Below, piece by piece: positions 34,437 to 43,011 of a stretch of 64,000 nt of DNA. Source of the stretch: Streptomyces sp. NBC_01381 (GTDB lineage: Bacteria > Actinomycetota > Actinomycetes > Streptomycetales > Streptomycetaceae); the NCBI RefSeq assembly GCF_026340305.1, contig NZ_JAPEPI010000001.1, forward strand, positions 4,526,001 through 4,590,000, given 5' to 3'. A program made the position numbers and the translations under genes. Below the pieces are notes generated by a model, which was not told the DNA's origin, did not search any database, and worked only from the letters and a program-made list of their open reading frames with translations. Position 1 is the stretch's first letter; every line of letters begins with the position of its first letter.

Positions 34437-36413
34437 GTGAACCAGTCGTCCAATGATCTGAGCGGAACCGTTAGCGGTCCGGTCGTCCAGGCGGGCCACG
34501 TAGGGCAGTTGCACATCGCGCCCGCCGCGCCCGCCGTGCCGACCGCGCTCGCGGGCCTGCCCCCGGACGTGCCCGAGTTCACGGGCCGGGACACGGCCCT
34601 GGAGACAGTCACCGCCGCGCTGCGCCCCGACTCCGCCTCCTCCCCGCTCGTGGTGTCCACGCTGGCCGGCACGGCGGGCATCGGAAAGACCGCCCTCGCG
34701 GTGCGCGCCGCACACGGCGCCGTGGCGGCGGGCTGGTTCCCCGGCGGCGTGCTCTTCATCAACCTTCAGGGGTACGACACCGACCGCGCCGTGGGGCCCG
34801 ACATCGCGCTGTCCGTGTTCCTGAGCGCCCTCGGCGTCCCCGACGAACTCTTCCCGCCCACCTTCGACGGCCGCCTCTCCCTCTACCGCTCGAAACTCGC
34901 GGAGATCGCAGCGCGGCACGGCGCGGTCCTGGTGTTCCTCGACAACGCCTCGTCGACCGAGCAGATCGGCCCGCTGCTGCCCGCCGCGTCGACGCACCGG
35001 GTCCTCGTCACCAGCCGCCACACCCTCGGCGATCTGCCGGGTTCGCGCATCGTGGACGTCGGCGTGCTGGAACCGGCCGAGGCCGCCGCGCTGATCAGCC
35101 GCACGCTCCGCACCCGCCGCCCCGGCGACACCCGGGCCCAGGACGAACCCGACGCAGTGCGCGATCTCGCCGCGCTCTGCGGGCACCTCCCGCTTGCGCT
35201 CGCCGTCGTCGCCTCGATCCTGGCGGGCGACCCGGACCAGTCGGTCGGCGAACTCACCGCGGCACTGCACGACCGTGCGACCCGTCTGGAAGAGCTGACG
35301 TACGGGCAACGCCGTTCCGTCGCCGCCGCCTTCGAGCTTTCGTACGCGCGCCTCGCCCCCGACGAGGCGAGGACGTTCCGGCTGCTCTCGCTCAACCTCG
35401 GGCAGCAGGTGAGCGTGGCGGCCGCCGCCGCGCTCACCGGCGGGTCCGTGCCCCGCGCGCGGAAACAGCTGCGCGCCCTGCGCGACGCCCACATGATCGA
35501 GCCGGGCGAACCGCACGGCTGGGTGCGCTTCCACGACCTGCTGCGTCTGTTCGCCGAGTGGCGCCGTCAGGAGGAGGACGACGAGGCGAGCGTCGAGAGC
35601 GCCGTCGACGGGCTGCTCGTCCACTACCGGGACAGCGCGCGCGACGCCGTCGAGCGGCTGGTCATGGCGGCGCGGGCGGGAGAGAGCGACGAGGCCACGG
35701 AGGACTGGCTGGACACGGAGCGGCTCAACCTGCGCTCGGCGCTGCACCTCGCCCAGCTGCACGGCCGGTCCGCGGTGGTCCTGCCGCTGGCTCACAACGT
35801 CAGCTGGCTCCTGCGCCGCCGGCAGGACTGGCGCGCAGGCCTTGAGGTGTGCGAGATGGCGGTGGGGTTCGCCCGCGCGGGCAAGGACCGCGCGCAACTG
35901 GCGCTCGCCCTCTACAACAAGGGTGACTTCCTCAAGCACAAGCAGGACTATGGCCGGGCGTCGACCGTCTTCGCCGAGGCGCTTGACGGCTACCGGCAGC
36001 TCGGCGACCGGACCGGCGAGGCGAGGACCCTGCACAGCATGGGCACGGTGGCCCGGCGCGACCACCGGTACGCGGAAGCGGTGCGGCACTACTCCGCGGC
36101 CCTGCCGCTGTTCCGCGCGACAGATGACCAACAGGCCACTGCCCACACGCTGTTCAACATCGGACACGCGGCCAGGGGGCAGGGCGACCAGGAGCTGGCG
36201 GAGGACCGCTACCGGCAGGCGCTCGACGCGTACCAGCAGGCCGGCCATCTGATCGGCCGGGCCCGCACCCTGCACCGGCTCGGTCTGCTCGCCGCCGCCA
36301 CGGGCCGGCCGGACCTGGCCCGCGACTACTGGGAGCAGGCAGGGACGGCGTACGAAGCGGCAGGACATGGCGACTGCTGCGGCCAGAAGGTGCGTGCCCT
36401 GCTCCCCGGCTGA
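34437..36413 (+). CDS. STAND NTPase (NB-ARC) with TPR domain and N-terminal signalling-like motif
   Basis: 658 residues from GTG 34437, after AAAGAG. A short N-terminus, SGTVSGPVVQAGHVGQLHI (10-28), resembles the VVQAG-type motifs of actinobacterial NLR-like proteins, some of which form amyloid-like signalling assemblies. NB-ARC: FTGRDTALETV, P-loop LAGTAGIGKTALAVRAA (78-85 core), FINLQGYD, Walker B AVLVFLDNAS, VLVTSRHTLGDLPGSRIVDV, LCGHLPLALAVVA, and a winged-helix VRFHDLLRLFAEW. From about 485 TPR repeats follow (ALYNKGDFLKHKQDYGRAS, TLHSMGTVARRDHRYAEAV, TLFNIGHAARGQGDQELAE). It has no DNA-binding or catalytic effector domain, so an effector partner may be elsewhere. Divergent from the P450. 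Confidence 0.9.
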   Translation: MNQSSNDLSGTVSGPVVQAGHVGQLHIAPAAPAVPTALAGLPPDVPEFTGRDTALETVTAALRPDSASSPLVVSTLAGTAGIGKTALAVRAAHGAVAAGWFPGGVLFINLQGYDTDRAVGPDIALSVFLSALGVPDELFPPTFDGRLSLYRSKLAEIAARHGAVLVFLDNASSTEQIGPLLPAASTHRVLVTSRHTLGDLPGSRIVDVGVLEPAEAAALISRTLRTRRPGDTRAQDEPDAVRDLAALCGHLPLALAVVASILAGDPDQSVGELTAALHDRATRLEELTYGQRRSVAAAFELSYARLAPDEARTFRLLSLNLGQQVSVAAAAALTGGSVPRARKQLRALRDAHMIEPGEPHGWVRFHDLLRLFAEWRRQEEDDEASVESAVDGLLVHYRDSARDAVERLVMAARAGESDEATEDWLDTERLNLRSALHLAQLHGRSAVVLPLAHNVSWLLRRRQDWRAGLEVCEMAVGFARAGKDRAQLALALYNKGDFLKHKQDYGRASTVFAEALDGYRQLGDRTGEARTLHSMGTVARRDHRYAEAVRHYSAALPLFRATDDQQATAHTLFNIGHAARGQGDQELAEDRYRQALDAYQQAGHLIGRARTLHRLGLLAAATGRPDLARDYWEQAGTAYEAAGHGDCCGQKVRALLPG

Positions 36414-36463
36414 CCGACTCCCTCACCTGCGAGGACGGCTAGGATCGCGGGAAATCGGCACGA

Positions 36464-37318
36464 ATGACAGGGAAAAAGAGAACAGTGCGCGCAATGGGGA
36501 GGGGCATCGTGACGGCGGCCGTGGGGGCGGCGCTCACGATGATGGCCGCGGGATGCGGCGGCGACGGCGGATCCGACCGCGGTGACGACGCAGCCCACGG
36601 CAAGGGCAGGGAGAACAAGAGCGACGCGCGGACCGACGCGCGGGCCGTGCTGCTCGCGGCGGCGAAGAAGACCGGTGCGCAGGCCTCGTACAAGACGGTC
36701 CAGACGGGACAGGGCGGCTCGGACCGGTCCGAGATGCTCTACCAGCGCAAGCCCGCCGCCACGGTCATCAAGGCCGAGGTGACGAAGTCCGCGGCCAACC
36801 CGGACGGCATCAGCCACATGCTGTCGCTCGGCGGCACCACGTATGTGAAGACGGACAAGGTGCCCGGCAAGAGCTGGTACAGCATGGACGTCGGCGGCGG
36901 TGGCGGCGCCCCGCGCGCGGCCGGTTACGTCCCCGAGTTCGCCGGTGCGCTCGCCGCGACGAAGTCCACGAAGTGGATCGCCGAGGAGAAGATCGCCGGG
37001 CGCCCCGCCGACCACTACCGCGGCACGGTCGTGCTCAGGGAACTCGCCGAGTACACCGGCGCCGCCCTCGACAAGGACCTCCGCGAGGCCTATGTCGAGG
37101 GCGCGGAGAAGCAGGGGATGAAGTCCGTCGTCATCGACATGTGGGTCGGCAAGGACGATCTCGTCCTCAAGTCCCGCGAGACCGGCGAGGGTTCCAAGGG
37201 CCGCGAGGTCATCAACGAGGAGTACTCGCAGTTCGGGGCCGTACCGAAGATCGCCGCACCGGCGGCCGGAACGGTCGCCACCTGGGACGAGTTCATCTCG
37301 GCGCAGGCGACGCCGTGA
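36464..37318 (+). CDS. LppX/LprG-like lipoprotein, function unknown
   Basis: 284 residues from ATG 36464; a GTG at 36485 is an alternative start. Lipobox MAAGC near residue 31 is followed by a Gly/Asp-rich linker. The mature part (AVLLAAAKKTGAQASYKTV, SLGGTTYVKTDKVPGKSWYS, IAEEKIAGRPADHYRGTV, MKSVVIDMWVGKDDLVLKSR) has the pattern of the LolA-like beta-barrel fold of mycobacterial LppX/LprG lipid-binding lipoproteins common in Streptomyces. A lipid-carrying or envelope role is likely by fold. Upstream lies the STAND gene, 50 bases away; downstream 37 bases to an AraC gene, but no shared function is apparent. Confidence 0.72.
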   Translation: MTGKKRTVRAMGRGIVTAAVGAALTMMAAGCGGDGGSDRGDDAAHGKGRENKSDARTDARAVLLAAAKKTGAQASYKTVQTGQGGSDRSEMLYQRKPAATVIKAEVTKSAANPDGISHMLSLGGTTYVKTDKVPGKSWYSMDVGGGGGAPRAAGYVPEFAGALAATKSTKWIAEEKIAGRPADHYRGTVVLRELAEYTGAALDKDLREAYVEGAEKQGMKSVVIDMWVGKDDLVLKSRETGEGSKGREVINEEYSQFGAVPKIAAPAAGTVATWDEFISAQATP

Positions 37319-37355
37319 CGGGTCGGCCCGGTCGCGCGGGTGGTATTGAGGAGCC

Positions 37356-38267
37356 ATGACGGTCCCTCACCGGCCGGCGGCCTCGCGGGAGATCCCCGAG
37401 GTCGCCTTCGCCGCCCCGGCCGGCACCCCCGCTCCGGTGGAGGTGCTCTCGCTCGCCGCCCTGCGCGAGCGGGCCCGCGGCAGGCCCTTGCAGCTCATGC
37501 GGCAGCCGCAGCGACCGGACTTCCACCATCTGCTCACCGTGAGCGCGGGCTCGCTTGAGCACATGGTCGACTTCACCGGATACGTCCTCGAACCGGGCGC
37601 CTGGCTGTGGGTGCGGCCCGGGCAGGTCCACCAGTGGGGCGACCTCGACGGGGCCGAGGGCACCGTCGTCTTTTTCGAGCGGGGGTTCCTCGACCCCGCG
37701 ACCGTCGTCGCCGCCGGGGCCGACGACGCGTACGCCCCGGCCGTGCGGCTGCCGGCCGGTGACGACGCCGAGGGGCTGCGGGTCGCCATCGCCCACCTGG
37801 AGCGCGAGTTCCGCGCGCTGCGCCAACTGCCCCTCGAGATCCATGTCGCGGTGCTCCGGCATCTGCTCGGCGTACTCGTGCTGCGCGTCGCCCATGTGTC
37901 CGTGCCCGGCAGCGCGGCCCCGGAGCCGGGGGAGACCTTCCTGCGCTTCCGGGACGCGGTGGAGCGCGACTTCACCCGCAGCAGACGGCTCGACGACTAC
38001 GCCCATGCCCTCGGCTACTCCCCGCGCACCCTCTCGCGCGCCACCCTCGCCGGCGCCGGGATCGGGGCGAAGGAGTTCATCGACCGCCGGGTGATCCTGG
38101 AGGCCAAGCGGCTGCTCGCGCACAGCGATCAGTCGGCGGCACGGATCGCCGACCGGCTCGGCTTCTCCAGCGCCACCAACTTCAGCAAGTTCTTCCACAA
38201 GCGCACCGGCCAGACGCCGATCGACTTCCGCGGAGCCATGCGGGGGCGCGGGCCGCGTCATCCGTAG
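37356..38267 (+). CDS. AraC family transcriptional regulator
   Basis: 303 residues from ATG 37356. The N-terminal cupin-like sensor (FHHLLTVSAGSLEHMVDFTGY, GAWLWVRPGQVHQWGDLD) senses a ligand. The C-terminal double helix-turn-helix has SRRLDDYAHALGYSPRTLSR and SAARIADRLGFSSATNFSKF with TGQTPIDFRGAMRG. It precedes the NmrA-like reductase gene by 129 bases in the same orientation and may control it. The effector is not evident; this sensor type is not a sugar-specific AraC. Confidence 0.92.
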   Translation: MTVPHRPAASREIPEVAFAAPAGTPAPVEVLSLAALRERARGRPLQLMRQPQRPDFHHLLTVSAGSLEHMVDFTGYVLEPGAWLWVRPGQVHQWGDLDGAEGTVVFFERGFLDPATVVAAGADDAYAPAVRLPAGDDAEGLRVAIAHLEREFRALRQLPLEIHVAVLRHLLGVLVLRVAHVSVPGSAAPEPGETFLRFRDAVERDFTRSRRLDDYAHALGYSPRTLSRATLAGAGIGAKEFIDRRVILEAKRLLAHSDQSAARIADRLGFSSATNFSKFFHKRTGQTPIDFRGAMRGRGPRHP

Positions 38268-38396
38268 CGTTCGGACTCCGGCCTGTCGGATTTTGACCAT
38301 ACGGCGTCCGTAGTACACCTCGCTCACCTGCGTAAACGCCCGTAGCGTCGTAGGTGCAGACGGAAACAGGAACTCCGAGAAAAGCGAGAAGAACTC

Positions 38397-39029
38397 ATGC
38401 GCATCCTCCTCTTCGGCGCCACCGGCATGGTCGGCTCCCGCATCGCGGCCGAGGCCCTGTCCCGCGGCCACGAAGTCACCGCCGTCAGCCGCTCCGGCAA
38501 GCCGGTCGGCGACGCCACCTCCGTCACCGGCGACGCATCCGACGCGGCCAAGGTCGCCGAACTGGCCGCCGGTCACGACGCCGTGGCGTCGGCGCTCGCC
38601 CCGCCGCGCGACGGCTCCGCGCCGGCCGCGCCCTTCCTCGCCGCCAACGCGGCGGTCGTCGACGGCGTACGCACCAGCGGGGTCAACCGCCTGGTCGTCG
38701 TCGGCGGCGCCGGCAGCCTGGAGGTCGCCCCCGGCAAGGACCTCGTCGACGAGCCGGACTTCCCGGACCTGTACAAGGCGGAGAGCCTGGCCCAGCGCGA
38801 TGCCCTCGGGTACTACCGCACCGTGAACGACATCGACTGGACCTACATCTCCCCGGCCGCCCTCATCGAGCCCGGCGAGCGCACCGGCACCTTCCGCATC
38901 GGCGGCGACCGGCTCCTGGCCGACGCCGAGGGGAACAGCCGGATCACTGCCGAGGACTACGCGATCGCCTTCGTCGACGAGCTGGAGAAGACGGCCCACC
39001 CGCGCGCCCGCATCGGCGTCGCGTACTGA
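38397..39029 (+). CDS. NAD(P)-binding NmrA-like reductase/epimerase
   Basis: 210 residues from ATG 38397. A single Rossmann fold: MRILLFGATGMVGSRIAAEA with the GxxGxxG motif, ALSRGHEVTAVSRSGKP, VASALAPPRD, and the SDR-atypical family tail NDIDWTYISPAALIEPGERTG split by a loop, ending AIAFVDELEKTAHPRARI. These proteins (YwnB/HSCARG-like) act as redox sensors or minor reductases on flavins or quinones. No catalytic Tyr-Lys of classical SDRs is visible. It lies between an AraC regulator and a cupin regulator; the AraC gene is the probable controller. Confidence 0.85.
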   Translation: MRILLFGATGMVGSRIAAEALSRGHEVTAVSRSGKPVGDATSVTGDASDAAKVAELAAGHDAVASALAPPRDGSAPAAPFLAANAAVVDGVRTSGVNRLVVVGGAGSLEVAPGKDLVDEPDFPDLYKAESLAQRDALGYYRTVNDIDWTYISPAALIEPGERTGTFRIGGDRLLADAEGNSRITAEDYAIAFVDELEKTAHPRARIGVAY

Positions 39030-39038
39030 ACGAGCGGG

Positions 39039-39638
39039 TCAGGTCCGTGCGGTGGGCCTGACCCGCACATGCACGCGCTCGCCCTGGGCGCCGTACAGGG
39101 CGAGGAACTCGACGGGGTGGTCGCCCGCGTTGGCGAAGCCGTGCGGGGTCCGCGTGTCGAACTCCGCCGCCTCGCCCGCCGTGAGGACCAGATCGTGCTC
39201 GCCCAGGGCGAGCAGCAGCCGGCCGGAGAGTACGTACAGCCACTCGTACCCCTCGTGCGAGCCCTGCTCGGGGCGGGTGCCGCTCCGCGCGTCCTTGTCG
39301 ACGGGCATGACCTGCTTGTAGGCGTGCATGCCGCCCAGATGCCGGGTCAGCGGCACCCATGTCTTGCCCTGGCGGGTGAACGGGCGCGGGTGGATGCGCG
39401 GGTCGCCGGTGGCGGGTGCGCCGACCAGTTCGTCGAGCGGCACGCCGTGCGCCCTGGCCAGCGGCAGCAGGTGCTTGAGGGTCGGCTCGCGCTGCCCGCT
39501 TTCCAGCCGGGAGAGCGTGCTCAGGGAGATCCCGGTCTCCTCGCTGAGCCGGGCCAGCGTGGTCCCGCGTGCGGTGCGCAGCGCCCGCAGCCGTGGCCCG
39601 ACGGCGGTCAGGACCTGCGAGAGATCGTCGTCGCTCAT
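39039..39638 (-). CDS. XRE-family regulator with C-terminal cupin domain
   Basis: 199 residues from ATG 39638 (MSDDDLSQVLTAVGPRL). A helix-turn-helix (LRTARGTTLARLSEETGISL, TLSRLESGQREPTLKHLLPL) is followed by a cupin barrel: EQGSHEGYEWLYVLSGRLLL, LTAGEAAEFDTRTPHGFANA. Metal-ligand-type histidines and Glu are present, so the cupin may sense a small ligand. It is divergent from the methyltransferase gene and a likely regulator of it. A longer start 27 codons upstream exists but adds a non-matching segment. Confidence 0.92.
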   Translation of the reverse strand: MSDDDLSQVLTAVGPRLRALRTARGTTLARLSEETGISLSTLSRLESGQREPTLKHLLPLARAHGVPLDELVGAPATGDPRIHPRPFTRQGKTWVPLTRHLGGMHAYKQVMPVDKDARSGTRPEQGSHEGYEWLYVLSGRLLLALGEHDLVLTAGEAAEFDTRTPHGFANAGDHPVEFLALYGAQGERVHVRVRPTART

Positions 39639-39748
39639 CTCTCCATTTGCCGCCTCGGCAAAGAACTTTGTCAAGGCGCTCCGGGCGCGCGCACGGTGGG
39701 CACCGGCGGTGAACGGCACCGTCCACCGCCCACCGAAGGAGCGCAGCG

Positions 39749-40387
39749 ATGACCGACCTCACCACCGCATCGGCCGAAGAGTTCTGGGACGACCGCTACC
39801 GCGACAGCGACCGGATGTGGAGCGGCGAGCCCAACGCGTCCCTGGTCCGCGAGACCGCGGGCCTGACGCCCGGCAGCGCCCTCGATCTGGGCTGTGGCGA
39901 GGGCGGCGACGCGATCTGGCTGGCCCGGCAGGGCTGGCGCGTCACCGCGACCGACGTCTCCCGCGTCGCCCTCGACCGCGCGGCCGGCCACGCGGGACGG
40001 GCCGGTGTCGCCGAGCGGATCGACTGGCAGCGCCACGATCTCGCCGCTTCCTTCCCTGCGGGCTCCTTCGACCTGGTCTCCGCGCACTTCCTGCACTCCC
40101 TCGTCGAGATGCCCCGCGAGCAGATCCTGCGCAACGCCGCCGGAGCGGTCGCGCCGGGCGGCGTCCTGCTGGTCGTCGGCCACGAGGGGTTCCCCTCCTG
40201 GGAGCCGGGCCCGCACCCCGAGGTGCACTTCCCCACGCCGTGGGAGGTCCTCGCCTCCCTCGCCCTGGTGGCCGGGGCGTGGGACGTGCTCGTCAGCGAC
40301 ACCTACGAGCACCACCTCACCGCGCCCGACGGGCAGCCGTCCGTCCGGACGAACAACACCCTCGCGGTGCGCCGCCGAGCAGTCTGA
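39749..40387 (+). CDS. Class I SAM-dependent methyltransferase
   Basis: 212 residues from ATG 39749. SAM-binding motif I is ALDLGCGEGGDAIWLARQGW, motif II region ITATDVS-like VTATDVSRVALDRAA, and a post-motif RHDLAASFPAGSFDLVSAHF. The start EEFWDDRYRDSDRMWSGEPN is typical of the TehB/thiopurine-methyltransferase-like group that methylates metalloids, thiols or small halides. Divergent from the XRE-cupin regulator, a recurrent pairing in actinobacteria. The substrate cannot be told from the sequence. Confidence 0.9.
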   Translation: MTDLTTASAEEFWDDRYRDSDRMWSGEPNASLVRETAGLTPGSALDLGCGEGGDAIWLARQGWRVTATDVSRVALDRAAGHAGRAGVAERIDWQRHDLAASFPAGSFDLVSAHFLHSLVEMPREQILRNAAGAVAPGGVLLVVGHEGFPSWEPGPHPEVHFPTPWEVLASLALVAGAWDVLVSDTYEHHLTAPDGQPSVRTNNTLAVRRRAV

Positions 40388-40597
40388 TCCGGCCCTTCCC
40401 GCCAGGTCCGCGCGGCGTCGGCCGGTCCCACTGACCGCCTCCTGTCGCACCCGGTCTCCCGGCCTGGCTCGTGCGGGTGGAACCTGCCCCCGTCGTATTG
40501 CTCCGGCTCCCGGCTCTCCCCATACTGCTGGCATCGGGGGAGGGCGGGTCGTGCTGGCCGCCCAGTGATGACGCCCGCTCCCGGGTGGGGGTGGGAC

Positions 40598-42295
40598 ATG
40601 AGCGTCCACAGTGGCAGCCCGGAAAGGGCACCGTCGGGGGACCGGCGGACCGGCGCGCGAGAGGCCCTGAGCATGCTCGCCCGTACGGCGACGGCGGGCG
40701 GTGCGGAGGAACTCGGCGGGACCCTGGACACCGCGGCACGGCGCCTCGCGGAGCCGATGCGGCTCGCGGTCGCGGGTCAGCTCAAACGCGGAAAGTCGAC
40801 CCTGGTCAACGCGCTGCTCGGCGAAGAGGTCGTGGCGGTGGGGCAGTTGGAGACGACGTTCAACGTCACCGAGTTCCACCACGCGGCGCGCCCCCGGTTG
40901 ACCGTGCACTACAAGGGGGACCGCCCGCCCCGCGAGGTCTCGCCCGACGAACTGGCACGTCTGTCCGTGCGGGACGCCGCATCGCTCGACACCCTGCGGG
41001 GCATCCGCAAGCTGGCGGCCGGGTGGCCCAATGAGCTGCTCAAGGCCTTCCACCTGGTGGACACCCCCGGTCTGGCCAGCGTGCACCGCACCGACGCGGC
41101 CAACGCCGCCGCCTTCCTCGGCATCCAGGACCCCGCCGCTCAGGAGGAGAGCCAGGAGGTGCTCGACGCCATCGGGCGGGACGCGCAGGAGGTGCACGAC
41201 GACAGCGTGGCCGAACTCGACCGTGCGGACGCCGTGTTGTTCCTGTTCACCCGGGCCCTCGGCAGGGCCGACATCCAGGTCGTCGAGGAGTTCGTCGGTG
41301 CGCATCAGAGCGCGGTCAACGGCCTGCGGGCGTTCGGCGTGCTCACCCGCTGCGACCAGTTCTGGCCGCCGTCGGCGGACCTGCCGGGACAGCCCGACCC
41401 TTTGGAGTACGACCCGCTGGATGCCGGACGCGAGATCCTGGCCGGCTATCTGGGGCGCCCCGCGCTGCGTGCCGCCTTCCACACGGTGCTCCCGGTCGCG
41501 GGACTGACCGGCCTCGGCGCGCAGACCCTGACCGACGACGAGTACGTGTCCCTGGTGAAGCTCGCCGACAGCGACGCCCAGGTCCTGGTGAACCGGTTGC
41601 GCAGCGAGCGCAGGTTCGCCCGGCAGCCGTACGAGGATCTGCCCGTCCCGCCGGAGGAGCGTGCCCGGCTGCTGCACCGGCTCGGCGCATGGGGTGTGCA
41701 CCGCGCGTGCGTCCTGATCCGCCGGGGCACGGACCTCGACGACGTACGCGGGACCCTGCTCGCGGACAGCGGCGTGGCGGCGCTGCGTGACCTGATCGTC
41801 GAGCACTTCGGCAACCGCTCCGGGCTGATCAAACTCGACTCCGCGCTGCGCCTGGCCACCGCTTCCGTCCACCGGTCGCGTGCCCTGCCCCGCGACCGGG
41901 CCCACGGCTTCGCGTTCGCCGAGACGGTGAACACCGTCGGCGCCGCCCTGGAACGCTTCCGGCTCAGCGATCCGGGCCCCGCCGAGATCGCCCTGCTCAC
42001 CGGCCTGTACCGGGGCGACTTCGACTTCACGGACGCCGAGCGCGACGAGGTGCTGCTGGTCACGGGGGAGCGGGGACGGTCGGCCCGGGCCCGGCTCGGC
42101 CTTGCCCCGGACGCACCCCTGTCCGCGTTCCGCACCGCCCTCGCGGAGCTGCGGGCGGCCTGGCGGGTGCGCGTCGACGACCCGTTCCACGCGCCGCCCA
42201 CCGTTCTCGCCGCGCGCACCGTGCTGCGTACGTACGACCGGATCGCCGACCGCGTGGCGTCGGCGGAGCGGCTGCTGTTCCACGACACCGACTGA
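40598..42295 (+). CDS. Dynamin-like GTPase A of the GTPase-Hsp70 cassette
   Basis: 565 residues from ATG 40598, behind a purine-rich GGGTGGGGGTGGGAC. Large GTPase motifs: G1 GQLKRGKST (60-68), a switch Thr in QLETTFNVTEF (about 87), G3 DTPGLAS (155-161), and a divergent G4 TRCDQF (250-255). Between G3 and G4 is an insert with IQDPAAQEESQEVLD; dynamin-family GTPases often carry inserts here. The remaining 300 residues are helical but hold no hydrophobic anchor. It looks like the first gene of the cassette, followed after 50 bases by the GrpE-like gene. No proven target; membrane or filament remodelling is typical of dynamins. Confidence 0.87.
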   Translation: MSVHSGSPERAPSGDRRTGAREALSMLARTATAGGAEELGGTLDTAARRLAEPMRLAVAGQLKRGKSTLVNALLGEEVVAVGQLETTFNVTEFHHAARPRLTVHYKGDRPPREVSPDELARLSVRDAASLDTLRGIRKLAAGWPNELLKAFHLVDTPGLASVHRTDAANAAAFLGIQDPAAQEESQEVLDAIGRDAQEVHDDSVAELDRADAVLFLFTRALGRADIQVVEEFVGAHQSAVNGLRAFGVLTRCDQFWPPSADLPGQPDPLEYDPLDAGREILAGYLGRPALRAAFHTVLPVAGLTGLGAQTLTDDEYVSLVKLADSDAQVLVNRLRSERRFARQPYEDLPVPPEERARLLHRLGAWGVHRACVLIRRGTDLDDVRGTLLADSGVAALRDLIVEHFGNRSGLIKLDSALRLATASVHRSRALPRDRAHGFAFAETVNTVGAALERFRLSDPGPAEIALLTGLYRGDFDFTDAERDEVLLVTGERGRSARARLGLAPDAPLSAFRTALAELRAAWRVRVDDPFHAPPTVLAARTVLRTYDRIADRVASAERLLFHDTD

Positions 42296-42345
42296 ACGTC
42301 TGCGTTCCAACGGCCCATGAAGAACGGCCCATGAAGGAGGCCGAG

Positions 42346-43011
42346 ATGACACGGCGACACCCCTGGTGGGACCCGCGCTCGTGGTGGAACCGATGGCGAG
42401 GTCTCATGCCTCGGAGGCGGGGTGCGGAACCGGACGCCGCGCGGGAGGCGGCGTCCGAGCCGCAGTCGGAACGGGCCCCCGAGCCGCAGGCGGTGCGGGC
42501 CCCCGCGCAGGCTCCCCAACAGGTTCCCGAGCCCGCTCACGCGACGCAGGCCGCCATGAAGGTCGAGCCCGCTCACGCCCAGGCCGTCATGAAAGCCGAG
42601 ACGGCTCCCGAACCGCCGCCCCCCGGCCCGGTGTTGACCGCCGCTCCGGTCGCCGAGGCCGACGGGGAGGGGCCGCTGCCCGTCGTGTCCGGCCTGATCG
42701 ACGTCCTGGACCGCGTCGCGGTCCTGCGCGGGCGGCCCGCAGGCGTGCCGCTCGACGCCTCCGTGCTCGACTGGCTGGAGCAGTCCGTCCTGCGGATGCT
42801 CGCCGACTGCGACGTGCGGCCGTACGAAGGGGAGGGCGAACTCGACCCGCAGCGCCACGAGTCGGTGCTCTCCGAGCCCGCACCCAGGCCCGAACTGATC
42901 AACCACGTCGCGACCAATCTGCGCCCCGGCTATCTCTGGCGCACCGAACCGGTGCGTCCTGCCCAGGTCACCGTCTACGTGGCCGCGAAGCGAGGAGCCG
43001 GCGATGACTGA
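42346..43011 (+). CDS. GrpE-like putative nucleotide exchange factor
   Basis: 221 residues from ATG 42346, five bases after AAGGAGG. N-terminus: a Trp/Arg-rich segment (HPWWDPRSWWNRWRGLMPRR), then about 75 Pro/Ala/Glu-rich residues likely disordered. The C-terminal 110 residues follow GrpE: LIDVLDRVAVLRGRP (117-131) like the LLPVLD.LERA helix, DWLEQSVLRMLADCDV, ELDPQRHESVL (165-175) matching FDPxxHEAV, and LRPGYLWRTEPVRPAQVTVYV (192-212), trimmed, matching the final KGY...RPAxVxV. The long dimerising coil of GrpE is missing. An Hsp70 two genes downstream is its logical partner. It overlaps the next gene by eight bases. Confidence 0.75.
   Translation: MTRRHPWWDPRSWWNRWRGLMPRRRGAEPDAAREAASEPQSERAPEPQAVRAPAQAPQQVPEPAHATQAAMKVEPAHAQAVMKAETAPEPPPPGPVLTAAPVAEADGEGPLPVVSGLIDVLDRVAVLRGRPAGVPLDASVLDWLEQSVLRMLADCDVRPYEGEGELDPQRHESVLSEPAPRPELINHVATNLRPGYLWRTEPVRPAQVTVYVAAKRGAGDD

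Noticed and set aside
31204-36413. P450, STAND regulator-like protein and NAGPA protein as a natural-product cluster
   Set aside because: No synthase, ligase or tailoring set is present; the genes point in different directions and share no evident pathway.
39671-42352. 893-codon open frame opposite the methyltransferase and GTPase A
   Set aside because: It spans two good plus-strand genes and their gap; composition is that of a GC shadow.
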